From Actinomadura sp. DC4 (GTDB lineage: Bacteria > Actinomycetota > Actinomycetes > Streptosporangiales > Streptosporangiaceae): a stretch of 64,000 nt of DNA. Positions 50,027 to 58,937 of the stretch are shown here, piece by piece (positions within the stretch are counted from its first letter, which is position 1; each line of letters begins with the position of its first letter). The notes under the pieces were generated by a model. It did not search any database. It was not told where the DNA came from and saw nothing but the letters and a program-made list of their open reading frames with translations. A program made the translations under genes and the position numbers. The stretch lies in NCBI RefSeq assembly GCF_030406325.1, contig NZ_JAUEQY010000015.1, positions 176,697 through 240,696 of the forward strand. Direction: 5' to 3'.

Positions 50027-51762
50027 AGGCCCGTCAGATGCGACGCCAAGCCCGCAAGATGAGCCGCAACGGCGTACAGCCCATGATGCTCATCACCTCA
50101 GGCGACCAGCTACCCGACATGATCGGCGTACTGATCGGCCGCTGGCTGTGGCGCTACCGCTCCGAACTCGCACCTGCCTACGCCGCCGGGCTCACCGCGC
50201 TCACCGGCTGGCTCCTCCACGCCACCCACCCCGGATGGTGGCCCGGCATTCTCGCGACAACGATGATCGCCGCGTTCGCGCTCCTACGCCTCGGTCACCG
50301 CCTGGGCCTGACCCGGACCAGCGAACGGCTGTACGCCGCTGCGGTCCTCACCGCGGAGGGCGCCTGGACAGCCGCAGCGACAGCGGAGGGATGGGGACAA
50401 CGACCGCTGCCGCAACTCCTGCTCGTCGGCGGGGCACTGCTGTCGATCCCCTGGTGGGCACACCGTCGCAGACGCGCACGCGTCCGGGTAGAACGCACCC
50501 TCGCCGGCTGGCCACAGACCGCCGAGTCCATCGGCCTGACCGGTTCGCGTGTGATGTCCGCCGTGGTCGACGCCTGGGGCTGGACCGCTCGCATCGCGCT
50601 CCGCCGAGGCCACACCGTGGCCGACGCCCTCGGCAAGCTCGCCGCGATCGAATCCGCCCTCGGCACCAGACCCGGAGCCGTACGGATCGAACCCGACCGG
50701 GACCGCGCGGACCACTTCCTCATGCGCGTCCTGCACACCGACCCACACTCACGCCCCGTGCCATGGCGCGCACCCGATACGACCTCGATCACTCAGCCCA
50801 TCCCGCTGGGCGTCTTCGAGGACGCAAGCCCGGCTACCGTCCTCCTACTCCGCCGCAACGCGCTCGTCGGAGGCGTCGTCGGCTCCGGCAAGTCCGGCGT
50901 CCTCAACGTCATCCTCGCCGCACTCGCCGCATGCGAGGACGTCGTGATGTGGGGCATCGACCTCAAAGGCGGCATGGAACTCCGCCCCTGGGCACCCTCC
51001 CTCGGCCGCCTGGCCACCACCCCCGAACAAGCGGTCGGTGTACTCAGAGAAGCCGTCACCGAACTGGACCGGCGAGCCGCCGAGTCCAGCCAGGTCGGCG
51101 CACGCGTCTGGGAACCGACCAGGAGCAAGCCGGCGCTGGTGATCGTGATCGACGAGTACGCCGAACTCCCCGAAGCCGCCACCACCTACACCGATTCCAT
51201 CGCCCGCAGAGGACGCGCCGTCGCCGTCAACATCGTGGCCGCCACCCAACGCCCCACACAGAAAGCCATGGGCCACGGCGCCGCGCGCTCCCAGATGGAC
51301 GTACGCATCTCGCTACGCGTACGGGAACGCCGCGACGTCGATCTCATCCTCGGTCAGGGCATGTACAACGCCGGCTGGCACGCTCACACCCTCGACGCTC
51401 CCGGCAAGTTCCTCATTTCCGCACCCGAACACCCCACACCGAAACGCGCCCGCGCCTACCTCATCCGCGACGACGATGTGAACGCGACGGCCCACCGGCA
51501 TGCCGCGCAACGACCCGTACTGAACGCTCCCCATCCGGCACCTGAACCCACACAACCGGCGACGACCGAAGACCGACTTTGGCAGGAGCTGCGGAATGCG
51601 CCCGAAGCCGGACTCGCCGTCTCCAAGCTGGTCAAGATCACCGGAATGAGCCGTCCCACGCTCTATCGGCGACTTTCGGACTACGCCGAAACCGGCCGCG
51701 TGGTCCAGGTCGGCCGCGGGCGCTACCGCGCCGCCACCCCTCAGACCGGTGACGAACCGTAA
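50023..51762 (+). CDS. FtsK/TraB-like DNA translocase (conjugative transfer)
   Basis: 579 residues. N-terminal membrane helices (about 40-150), then an FtsK/SpoIIIE ATPase with Walker A GGVVGSGKSG (about 286-293) and Walker B ALVIVIDEYAELP (about 375), and a C-terminal winged helix (ISKLVKITGMSRPTLYRRLS-like; residues about 520-565). In actinomycete plasmids and ICEs one such hexameric pump moves double-stranded DNA between cells after recognising short clt repeats through the winged helix. It is the only transfer ATPase visible in the element. Confidence 0.88.
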   Translation: MKARQMRRQARKMSRNGVQPMMLITSGDQLPDMIGVLIGRWLWRYRSELAPAYAAGLTALTGWLLHATHPGWWPGILATTMIAAFALLRLGHRLGLTRTSERLYAAAVLTAEGAWTAAATAEGWGQRPLPQLLLVGGALLSIPWWAHRRRRARVRVERTLAGWPQTAESIGLTGSRVMSAVVDAWGWTARIALRRGHTVADALGKLAAIESALGTRPGAVRIEPDRDRADHFLMRVLHTDPHSRPVPWRAPDTTSITQPIPLGVFEDASPATVLLLRRNALVGGVVGSGKSGVLNVILAALAACEDVVMWGIDLKGGMELRPWAPSLGRLATTPEQAVGVLREAVTELDRRAAESSQVGARVWEPTRSKPALVIVIDEYAELPEAATTYTDSIARRGRAVAVNIVAATQRPTQKAMGHGAARSQMDVRISLRVRERRDVDLILGQGMYNAGWHAHTLDAPGKFLISAPEHPTPKRARAYLIRDDDVNATAHRHAAQRPVLNAPHPAPEPTQPATTEDRLWQELRNAPEAGLAVSKLVKITGMSRPTLYRRLSDYAETGRVVQVGRGRYRAATPQTGDEP

Positions 51763-51764
51763 CC

Positions 51765-51837
51765 GTCTCAAGGTCTCACGCTCACGCGCGCCTGCACGTA
51801 AGGCGCCAAGAGACGAGAAATGAGACAACCCGGAGAC
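51765..51837. repeat. Cluster of GTCTC / GAGAC short repeats
   Basis: GTCTC at 51765 and 51773; GAGAC at 51810, 51822 and 51833, between the translocase and excisionase genes. Could be a binding site for Xis or the translocase (clt), or an origin. Function not shown. Confidence 0.35.
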
Positions 51838-51867
51838 GAGCACGCAACGTGACCGCGGCGAGGGGAG

Positions 51868-52056
51868 GTGAGGCACCTGCAGGCGTACACGGTCGAGGAA
51901 GTCGCGGAGATCCTGCACGTCGGTCGTGACAAGGTCTACTACCTACTCAGGACGGGCCAACTCCGCAGCCTCAAGATCGGCAAGCTGCGCCGCATTACCG
52001 ATCAGCATTTGGCCGCGCTGATCGAGGCGCTCGAAGAAGGCAATACCACACCGTAG
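51868..52056 (+). CDS. xis: Excisionase-like HTH protein
   Basis: 62 residues from the GTG at 51868. MerR/Xis-type winged helix: YTVEEVAEILHVGRDKVYYL then RTGQLRSLKIGKLRRI. In actinomycete ICEs a protein of this kind lies directly before the integrase and directs excision. Here an RHH gene comes between them. Confidence 0.82.
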   Translation: MRHLQAYTVEEVAEILHVGRDKVYYLLRTGQLRSLKIGKLRRITDQHLAALIEALEEGNTTP

Positions 52057-52101
52057 TGCATCGCAATGCACCGTGGTACAGTCCGCGACAGGAAGGGAAG
52101 C

Positions 52102-52245
52102 ATGGTCACGGAGAACTACAGCATGCGCCTCGACGCCGAGCGTCGCCGCAAGCTCCAGAGCATCGCCACCAAGCAGGATCGAGACCTCGCCTACATCATC
52201 AGGAAGGCAATCGATGAGTACATCGAGCGCCACGGCGACGAGTAA
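52102..52245 (+). CDS. Ribbon-helix-helix (CopG/Arc-like) DNA-binding protein
   Basis: 47 residues from the ATG at 52102 (AGGAAGGGAAG upstream). N-terminal strand ENYSMRLDAERRRKLQSIA followed by helix DLAYIIRKAIDEYIERH, the RHH pattern. Likely a regulator of xis/int expression. Too short for most callers. Confidence 0.7.
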   Translation: MVTENYSMRLDAERRRKLQSIATKQDRDLAYIIRKAIDEYIERHGDE

Positions 52246-52349
52246 CCACCAATCCCAACAAGCCCTGGTCACCACGACCCCGGTGGTACGCCTCGACCGC
52301 AGGCCAGGGCGCGCACGACGAACGTCGAGCACCGGAGAGGAGGGATCAA

Positions 52350-53483
52350 ATGAAGATCATGATCGGACAGTACGAAGCGTCCCTCTACGAGGAGAACGGA
52401 GGCTGGACAGGCGCCATCTCGCTCGGCTTCCGACCGGACGGCAAACGTAACCGGCCCAAGCGAAAGGGCAAGCACAAGACCGAGGTCAAGAGGAAGCTCA
52501 AGCAACTGGTCGCAGATCTGGAGAAGGGGATCGAGACCGATGACAAGTACACGGTCGCCGCATGCGTGGACGACTTCTTAGCGAAGGGTCTCAAGGGAAA
52601 ATCCGAGAACACGCACAAGGTGTACCGCTCGCTCGCGAAGAACCACATCACTCCCAAGATCGGCCGGATCAAGCTCAAGGAGCTGACGGCCGATCACGTC
52701 GATGACTGGCTGGGGGAGATGGCGAGGGAGCGATCGACCGAGACCGTCCGCCGGAGTCACAATCTGCTGACGCGATCCATTCGCATGGCGGCGCGCCGCG
52801 ACAAGGTCGGCCGGAACGTCTCCGAGCTGGTCGATGCGCCGGATGGCTGCGTTGGCCGGCCGAGCAAGAGCCTCACGCTGCGGCAGGCGGCGAAGCTCAT
52901 CGAGACCGCTCAACGGCATGACGCACCATGGCGGCTCGGCGCCTACGTGGTGCTGTGCCTGATGTCCGGCATCCGTACCGAGGAGGCCCGCGCGCTTACG
53001 TGGACCGACGTGGACCTCGACAAGGCCGTCGTCTACGTCCTGCGCGCCGAGAGACACGGAGGTGACACCAAGACGCGTACCTCACGTCGCGGTCTGGCGA
53101 TCGCGAAGCAGGCAGTGACCGCTCTGTCCGCTCACAAGGCGCGGCAGGCGGTGGAGCGTCTCGCCGCAAGCGAGATGTGGCACGAGCGCGATCTCGTCTT
53201 CTGCCAGGAAGACGGGTCGGGACTGAGTGCCGACCAAGTCTGCAACGAGTTCCAGAAGATCACCAAGGCCGCCGGCCTCGGCGATCAATGGGTCCCACGC
53301 GAGCTACGGCACACCTTCGTGTCGCTGCTGAGCGATCACGGCGTCACGATCGACAAGATCGCCGACCTCGTCGGGCACGCCGGAACCCACACCACCGAGA
53401 CCGTCTATCGACACCGGCTCAAGCCCGTCATCACGGGTGGAGCCGAGGTCATGGACACTATCTTCAAGACGAAGTCCGCCTGA
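52350..53483 (+). CDS. int: Tyrosine recombinase (element integrase)
   Basis: 377 residues with GGAGAGGAGG upstream. An arm-binding N-terminal domain (about 1-60), a SAM-like core-binding domain (about 70-160) and a catalytic domain with Arg in GIRTEEARAL (about 209), His-x-x-Arg-type box ELRHTFVSL (about 318) and the nucleophile Tyr in TETVYRHRL (about 352). It joins attP to attB; the attachment repeat begins 70 bp after its stop. Confidence 0.95.
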   Translation: MKIMIGQYEASLYEENGGWTGAISLGFRPDGKRNRPKRKGKHKTEVKRKLKQLVADLEKGIETDDKYTVAACVDDFLAKGLKGKSENTHKVYRSLAKNHITPKIGRIKLKELTADHVDDWLGEMARERSTETVRRSHNLLTRSIRMAARRDKVGRNVSELVDAPDGCVGRPSKSLTLRQAAKLIETAQRHDAPWRLGAYVVLCLMSGIRTEEARALTWTDVDLDKAVVYVLRAERHGGDTKTRTSRRGLAIAKQAVTALSAHKARQAVERLAASEMWHERDLVFCQEDGSGLSADQVCNEFQKITKAAGLGDQWVPRELRHTFVSLLSDHGVTIDKIADLVGHAGTHTTETVYRHRLKPVITGGAEVMDTIFKTKSA

Positions 53484-53553
53484 CTGGCTCCCCATTCGGC
53501 TCCCTTGATCTAGCGAAGCCCACCGAAGCCGCGCCTGAGCAGGCACGGCGGGA

Positions 53554-53577
53554 ACGGCTGCCATTACCTCCCCCGTA
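53554..53577. repeat. Right attachment site (attR)
   Basis: ACGGCT-G-CCATTACCTCCCCCGTA, matching 29637-29660 with one mismatch. The 53484-53615 gap holds nothing else apart from the promoter of the XRE gene. Confidence 0.8.
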
Positions 53578-53615
53578 ATCGTCGTCGTTCCAGGCGGGGG
53601 ATAGCTTCGGGGGTC

Positions 53616-54410
53616 ATGGCCACCGCGACAAGGACACGGCCCGTCGGGGATCTGCTGCGTGACTGGCGGCGGCGCCGGCGGCTCAGTCAGCTCGAGCTCT
53701 CCAACGAGGCCGGGATCTCCACCCGTCATCTCAGTTTTCTCGAGACCGGGCGGTCCCGGCCCAGCCGGGACATGGTGTTGCGGCTCACCGAGCGGCTCGA
53801 CGTCCCCCTCCGCGAGCGGAACGCGTTGCTCATGGCCGCCGGGTTCGCGCCCGTCTACCAGGAGCGGCCGATCGACGCGCCCGAGATGCGGCCCGCGCGG
53901 GAGGCGCTCAACAAGGTGCTCGACGGGCACGAGCCCTACCCCGCGCTCGTCGTCGACCGGCGGTGGAACCTTCTGCTGGCCAACGAGGCGGCGATGCTCT
54001 TCCTCGAAGGCGTTCCCGAGGAGCTCGTACGGCCGCCGGTCAACGTTCACCGGCTCGCGCTGCATCCCCTCGGGCTCGCCGCCCGGGTGGTCAACCTGAG
54101 CGAGGTGCGGGCGCATCTCGTCGGGCGGATGGCCCGGCAGGTCGCGCTGTCCGGCGACGAGGAGCTCCGGGCCCTGCACGAGGAGACGCGGGCGTACGGG
54201 GGCGAGGACGACCACGTGCACGAACCCTCGCACGACATCGTGCTGCCCACGCGGATGAGGTACGGCGACCAGGTGCTCAGCTTCTTCAGCACCGTGACGA
54301 CGTTCGGCACGGCGGCGGACGTGACGCTCGCGGAGATGGCCATCGAGGCGTTCTTCCCTGCCGACGACGCCACGGCGGACTATCTCCGCGGGCGAGCGCG
54401 GAAGAGCTAA
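53616..54410 (+). CDS. XRE-family regulator with MmyB-like ligand-binding domain
   Basis: 264 residues. N-terminal XRE HTH (RLSQLELSNEAGISTRHLSF then LETGRSRPSR), then the MmyB-like C-terminal domain with YPALVVDRRWNLLLANEAAM. First chromosomal gene right of the element; its upstream DNA now includes the attR junction. Target genes unknown. Confidence 0.9.
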   Translation: MATATRTRPVGDLLRDWRRRRRLSQLELSNEAGISTRHLSFLETGRSRPSRDMVLRLTERLDVPLRERNALLMAAGFAPVYQERPIDAPEMRPAREALNKVLDGHEPYPALVVDRRWNLLLANEAAMLFLEGVPEELVRPPVNVHRLALHPLGLAARVVNLSEVRAHLVGRMARQVALSGDEELRALHEETRAYGGEDDHVHEPSHDIVLPTRMRYGDQVLSFFSTVTTFGTAADVTLAEMAIEAFFPADDATADYLRGRARKS

Positions 54411-55525
54411 CGGTCGTCGAGACGGTCGTAGTGGATGCGGGCGGCCAGGACGCCGAGGTCGTGGAGGACCGTGACCGTGCTCTCGACCATCTCCGGCGGG
54501 CCGGCGACGTAGACGTCGTGCTCCGACCAGTCCTGGAAACGGCCGAGGACCTCCGGCAACAGGCCGTGCTCACCGTCGAAGTCCGATGAAGACGCCACGA
54601 CCGGCACCACCCGCAGCCCCGGAGCGCGGTCCTCCAGCGCCCGCAGGTCCGCCAGGTCGTACAGCTCCGAAGGGGTGCGCGCGCCGAACAGCAGGTGGAT
54701 CTCGCGATCCGGATCCCTGGCGATCGCCTCCTCCACCAGCGCCTTCAGCGGAGCGAGGCCGGTGCCGCCCGCGACGCAGAGGATGGCGCGGTCGGCGTCG
54801 GGGTCGAGGGTCATCGTGCCGGCCGCGTGGCCGAGCAGCAGCGTGTCGCCGACCTTGACGTGCCGGACCAGCGTGCCGCTCACCCACCCCGCCGGCACGG
54901 CGCGTACGTGGAAGCGGAGCAGGCCGTCCTCGCGCGGGGCGTTGGCGACGGAGTAGGGCCGCCACGTCCACGGCCAGCGCGCGACCTGGATGGTGATGTA
55001 CTGGCCCGCGGTGTAGGGGAGGGGGCGGTCCGGCCGTACGGTCAGCGCCGCGAGGTCGGGGGCGTGCAGCTCGTGGCCGACGACCTCGCCGGTCCACCAC
55101 GGCGGTTGCGAGGCCGCGCTCTCCTCGGCGGCGTCGATCATCATGGTGGCCGCGGTGGTGTACGCGACGCGCCAGGCCGACTCCATCTCCGCCGTCCAGG
55201 CGTCGCCGGCGAATTTGCGGAGAGTCGCGAGAAGAGCGCGTCCCATCGCGTCGTAGTGCTCGCGGCCGACGCCGAACTTGCGGTGGTCGCGGCCGAGCCG
55301 GGACAGGAACGCCGAGAGCGTGTCCGGGCTGTCGAGGCTCCAGACGATCTTCCGGAGGGCGTGGAACAAACGTTCACGCTGCCGATCCATCGCCGGAGGG
55401 AAGAACGTGCGGAGGCGGGGGTTCTCCGCGAATAAGCGGCCATAGAAATAGCCGGATATTTCCTCTGATCGAGGCTCGAAGAGGGCGAAGCTCTCTTTGA
55501 TAACCCGGGGATTCAGCGATTTCAT
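54407..55525 (-). CDS. Flavohaemoglobin-like protein (globin plus FAD/NAD reductase)
   Basis: 372 residues from the ATG at 55525, which has GGGGGGA 4 nt upstream; a GTG at 55561 sits too close to its own purine run. Globin domain (about 1-130) with proximal His probably in RDHRKFGVGREHYDAMG. The ferredoxin-reductase module follows: RPYSVANAP (FAD), GHAAGTMTL, CVAGGTGLAPLKAL (NAD) and DVYVAGPPEMV. It detoxifies nitric oxide or reduces haem-bound O2. Its 3' end overlaps the convergent XRE gene by 4 bp. Confidence 0.9.
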   Translation of the reverse strand: MKSLNPRVIKESFALFEPRSEEISGYFYGRLFAENPRLRTFFPPAMDRQRERLFHALRKIVWSLDSPDTLSAFLSRLGRDHRKFGVGREHYDAMGRALLATLRKFAGDAWTAEMESAWRVAYTTAATMMIDAAEESAASQPPWWTGEVVGHELHAPDLAALTVRPDRPLPYTAGQYITIQVARWPWTWRPYSVANAPREDGLLRFHVRAVPAGWVSGTLVRHVKVGDTLLLGHAAGTMTLDPDADRAILCVAGGTGLAPLKALVEEAIARDPDREIHLLFGARTPSELYDLADLRALEDRAPGLRVVPVVASSSDFDGEHGLLPEVLGRFQDWSEHDVYVAGPPEMVESTVTVLHDLGVLAARIHYDRLDDR

Positions 55526-55958
55526 CAATCCCCCCACTGTCGGTTCGATGATCGCGGTCACGCTCCCCCTGCCTATGAGTTTCGCATCTCACCAGCGAAA
55601 ACATCAACCTCTTGTGGCGGTCTGGCCGGGTCGTGTACGAAGAGTAATCGGGATAGGATTATGTGTAACCGGAGAGTAATTGTCGAAGCGCTGCAAATAC
55701 CGATCGGTATGAAATCTTCTCCGAAGCTCCGCTGATATCCTCCACGGGAGGCGGATAGAAGAAATACCAACGAGTTTGAAGGATCATCTACTCCGGCGCC
55801 CGTTGCGGCCCGGAGTCGGGGGGAGTGGCCGGAGGGGGCCACGCGGTCTGGAGACTGGGGCTTGGGGGTGAAGGGCCCGAAAAGCGCGACTATGCGCAAT
55901 GATGATCGGACGCGAACCGGACGCCCGGCGGGTGCGGCGTCAAGGAGGGGGCTCTGGC
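55526..55958. promoter_or_regulatory. 433-bp divergent region with a perfect 14-bp palindrome
   Basis: Relatively AT-rich gap between the flavohaemoglobin-like gene and the amidotransferase gene. ATACCGATCGGTAT (55697-55710) is perfectly symmetric and lies 172 bp upstream of the globin start. No convincing gene inside. Confidence 0.5.
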
Positions 55959-56678
55959 ATGGCAGGGGCGACGTACACCGCGGGTCCCCCGCTCATCGGC
56001 ATCACGGCAAGCCTCGAACCGGCCCGCTGGGGCGACTGGGTACGCGAGGCCGCGCTGCTTCCGGTGCCGTATCAGCGGGCACTCGAACGGGCACGTGCCG
56101 TGCCGGTGATGCTGCCGCCGTCGGTCCGGGCCACGGTGCCCATCCTCGTCGAGCGGCTCGACGGGCTGATCTTCTCCGGCGGCGGAGACCTCGACGCCTC
56201 GCTGTACGGCGAGGAGCCGCACGAGGAGACCACGTCGCCGCAGCCGCAGCGCGACCGCTTCGAGCTCGCCCTCCTGCGCGCGGCGATCGACGCGGACCTG
56301 CCCTTCCTCGCCATCGGCCGGGGCATGCAGGCGCTCAACGTCATCCGCGAGGGCAGCCTGGTCCAGCACCTGCCCGACATCGTCGGCGGGCACGCCCACC
56401 AGCCGTCGCCGGGCCGGTTCGGCCGTCACTCCGTCCAGATCAGCGTCGCCAGTGTGGTCGGCAAGACCCTCGGCGACCACGCGGAGGTCGCGAGCGGCCA
56501 CCACCAGGCGGTCAAGCGCCTCGGCAAGGGGCTTTCCACGGTGGCGTGGGCCGACGACCAGGTCATCGAGGCGATCGAGCTGCAGGGACACCGGTTCGGC
56601 ATCGGCGTGCAGTGGCACCCCGAAGAGGCCGACGACCCGCGTCTCGTCGAGGCCCTGGTCGCCGAGGCGCGCGGCTGA
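55959..56678 (+). CDS. Gamma-glutamyl hydrolase-like class-I amidotransferase homologue without catalytic Cys
   Basis: 239 residues from the ATG at 55959 (AAGGAGGGG upstream). PuuD/peptidase C26 fold: GLIFSGGGDLDASLYGEEPH, the His/Glu of VQWHPEE. The nucleophile elbow normally reads GICRG-Q; here it reads AIGRGMQ, so Cys is Gly. Glutamyl hydrolase activity is therefore doubtful. First gene of the run that continues with the esterase. Confidence 0.85.
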   Translation: MAGATYTAGPPLIGITASLEPARWGDWVREAALLPVPYQRALERARAVPVMLPPSVRATVPILVERLDGLIFSGGGDLDASLYGEEPHEETTSPQPQRDRFELALLRAAIDADLPFLAIGRGMQALNVIREGSLVQHLPDIVGGHAHQPSPGRFGRHSVQISVASVVGKTLGDHAEVASGHHQAVKRLGKGLSTVAWADDQVIEAIELQGHRFGIGVQWHPEEADDPRLVEALVAEARG

Positions 56679-56740
56679 CCGCCGCGCCGTACCCCCTGGG
56701 ATAAGGTCGGCGCGAGCCGAGTCTGGAGGTCGCTCCGCAC

Positions 56741-57652
56741 ATGCCTCTGCATCCGCAGGCCGTCGCGTTCCTGAAGCTCATGGACACCGGCGCGGCGCCG
56801 GCCGAACCCGACGTCGAAGCCATGCGCGCCGGCACGCGCGCGAACCCGTACCGCGGCGTCGGCCCGGACCTGGCCGAGACCGAGGACGGCGCCGTCGGCG
56901 ACGTCCCGATCCGGATCTACCGCCCCGAGAGCGGCACGCTGCCCGCGCTCGTCTACTTCCACGGCGGCGGCTGGGCGATCGGCGACCTGGACACCGCCGA
57001 CCCGATGTGCCGGCGGCTCGCGGCCGAGGCCGGCTGCGCCGTCGTCAGCGTGGGCTACCGCCTCGCCCCCGAGGACCCCTTCCCGGCCGCGGTCGAGGAC
57101 GCGTACGCGGTGACCGCCGACGTCGCGGGGAACACCGGCCGGTACGGCGTCCGGCCCGGCGCGGTGGCGGTGGCCGGTGACAGCGCGGGCGGCAACCTGG
57201 CGGCGGTGACCGCGCTCCGCGCCCGCGACGAGGGTCTCCCGCTCGCCCACCAGCTACTGATGTGCCCGAACACCGACTCGGCGCTCGACTCGGCCAGCTT
57301 CGCCGAGTTCGGCGAGGGGTACGGCCTGAGCGCCGCGACGATGGCCTGGTTCTTCGGGCACTACATCGGCTACGCCGACCGTTTCGACCCGCGCGTCGCG
57401 CCGCTGCGGGCCGCCGACCTGTCCGGGCTGCCGCCCGCGACCGTGCTCACGGCGGAGTACGACATCCTCCGCGACGAGGGTGAGGAGTACGCGCGCGCCC
57501 TCGAGGCCGCCGGGGTGCCGGTCGAGCTGCGCCGCCACGACGGCATGATCCACAACTTCGTGACGTCTCCGGAGGTGTTCGACGACGCCGTCACCGCACG
57601 CGAGTGGGCGGCGAGCCGGCTCCGGCAGGCCTTCGACAGGGAGCAGCGATGA
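56741..57652 (+). CDS. Alpha/beta-hydrolase esterase, hormone-sensitive-lipase family
   Basis: 303 residues. Oxyanion motif [11 protein letters not shown], nucleophile elbow [11 protein letters not shown], acid in EYDILRDEG and catalytic His in GMIHNF. Hydrolyses short-chain acyl esters. Its stop overlaps the ATG of the enoyl-CoA hydratase gene, so the two are coupled. Confidence 0.93.
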   Translation: MPLHPQAVAFLKLMDTGAAPAEPDVEAMRAGTRANPYRGVGPDLAETEDGAVGDVPIRIYRPESGTLPALVYFHGGGWAIGDLDTADPMCRRLAAEAGCAVVSVGYRLAPEDPFPAAVEDAYAVTADVAGNTGRYGVRPGAVAVAGDSAGGNLAAVTALRARDEGLPLAHQLLMCPNTDSALDSASFAEFGEGYGLSAATMAWFFGHYIGYADRFDPRVAPLRAADLSGLPPATVLTAEYDILRDEGEEYARALEAAGVPVELRRHDGMIHNFVTSPEVFDDAVTAREWAASRLRQAFDREQR

Positions 57653-58434
57653 CCTACGCGTCGTACGAGCGGCTGAAGATCGACTGGGCCGCCGAGGGCG
57701 TGCTCCGGGTGACCATCAGCGCCCCGGGCCGGCTCAACGCCGTCGACGCGACCGGCCACCGCGAACTCGCCGGGATCTGGCGCGACGCGGACGCCGACGA
57801 CGACGTGCGCGCGATCCTCATCCGCGGCGAGGGCACCGCGTTCTCGGCCGGCGGCGACCTCGACATGATCGAGGAGATGATGGCCGACTACGACGTGCGC
57901 TCCCGCGTCCTGCGTGAGGCGCGCGACATCGTCTACAACGTCATCAACTGCTCCAAACCGGTGGTCAGCGCGATCCAGGGCCCCGCCGTCGGCGCGGGCC
58001 TGGCCGTGGCCCTGCTCGCCGACATCTCGGTCGCCGGCCGTACCGCGAAGATCATCGACGGCCACACGCGGCTGGGCGTCGCCGCCGGCGACCACGCCGC
58101 GATCGTCTGGCCGCTGCTGTGCGGCCTGGCCAAGGCGAAGTACCACCTCCTGCTGTGCGAGCCGCTGTCCGGCGAGGAGGCCGAGCGGATCGGCCTGGTC
58201 AGCGTTTGCGTCGACGACGACGAGGTGCACGACAAGGCTCTGGAGATCGCCGGCCGGCTCGCGGGGGGAGCGACCCAGGCGATCGGCTTCACGAAGCTGG
58301 CGCTCAACAACTGGCTCCGTTCGGCCGGACCGGCGTTCGACGCGTCCCTCGCGATGGAGTTCTTCGGCTTCGCCGGTCCCGATCTGCGTGAGGGCGTCCG
58401 TGCGCTGCGCGAGAAGCGCCCTCCGTCCTTCTGA
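57649..58434 (+). CDS. Enoyl-CoA hydratase/isomerase family protein
   Basis: 261 residues, ATG 57649 overlapping the esterase stop. Crotonase fold: oxyanion segments [14 protein letters not shown] and [17 protein letters not shown]. The position of the hydratase Glu is occupied in [13 protein letters not shown] by non-acidic residues, so the reaction may differ from plain hydration. Acts with the acyl-CoA synthetase and dehydrogenase nearby in acyl-CoA breakdown. Confidence 0.88.
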   Translation: MTYASYERLKIDWAAEGVLRVTISAPGRLNAVDATGHRELAGIWRDADADDDVRAILIRGEGTAFSAGGDLDMIEEMMADYDVRSRVLREARDIVYNVINCSKPVVSAIQGPAVGAGLAVALLADISVAGRTAKIIDGHTRLGVAAGDHAAIVWPLLCGLAKAKYHLLLCEPLSGEEAERIGLVSVCVDDDEVHDKALEIAGRLAGGATQAIGFTKLALNNWLRSAGPAFDASLAMEFFGFAGPDLREGVRALREKRPPSF

Positions 58435-58445
58435 CCGCCCGGCCG

Positions 58446-58877
58446 TCAGCTGAACCGGTCGCGCAGCGCGCTCAGGCCGGTGGCGAAGATGCCGCGGGAG
58501 AAGGTCTTGGTCAGCCGGGCCTCGTCCTCGGCGTCCGCGTCGTAGGTGGCCGTCCACTCCGCGAACGCGTACCCCGTGTCCGTCACCGGCGTCACGCGCA
58601 TCGTCGCCTCGTACGCCCGGACCGGGAACGGGCTCTCCAGGATCTCGTACGTGTACGAGCGGGCCGTGTCGTCCAGGATCAGCAGGCGCTCGACGAAGAG
58701 CTCGCCGCCCGGGCCGGTCAGGCGGCGTACGGCGCCGACCTGGTCGCCCGCCCCGCCCTTCAGCTCGGCGCTCGCGATGCCCGGATGCCAGTCGGCGATG
58801 CTTCCGAAGTCGCGGATCGCCTCCCACACGCGGTCGGCGGAGACGGGAAGGACGGCGCTGGCGTACGGCTTGGGCAT
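58446..58877 (-). CDS. SRPBCC/polyketide-cyclase-like protein
   Basis: 143 residues: SADRVWEAIRDFGSIADWHP at the N terminus, ERLLILDDTARSYTYEILES, and a final long helix (KTFSRGIFATGLSALRDRF). This helix-grip fold binds hydrophobic ligands. Divergent from the acyl-CoA synthetase gene with a 60-bp shared promoter. Confidence 0.88.
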   Translation of the reverse strand: MPKPYASAVLPVSADRVWEAIRDFGSIADWHPGIASAELKGGAGDQVGAVRRLTGPGGELFVERLLILDDTARSYTYEILESPFPVRAYEATMRVTPVTDTGYAFAEWTATYDADAEDEARLTKTFSRGIFATGLSALRDRFS

Positions 58878-58937
58878 GGCACTCTCCTGATGTGTTTATC
58901 TGGATGAGTTCCCCGCCGGCCGGAAGGACACGCGCTG

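Larger units (their letters stand above)
29644..53577. mobile_element. Integrative (AICE-like) element carrying a type I-E CRISPR-Cas system, about 23.9 kb
   Basis: Bounded by the 17-bp core repeat. Right end: integrase (52350), RHH protein (52102), excisionase (51868), FtsK/TraB-like translocase (50023) and a string of small transfer-type proteins. Left end: DUF2637 protein (30125). Between them are a regulator block of the sort found in actinomycete ICEs (HATPase, BldC/GntR-like, HD, NUDIX, HTH-PLD) and cas genes with three arrays. No replication initiator (RepSA-, RepAM- or prim-pol-like) is recognisable, so it may integrate and move with help or use an unrecognised Rep. Confidence 0.78.

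Noticed and set aside
55573..55899. A 108-codon ORF on the minus strand in the divergent gap
   Set aside because: Irregular codon use, no ribosome site and it covers promoter-like AT-rich DNA and the palindrome.
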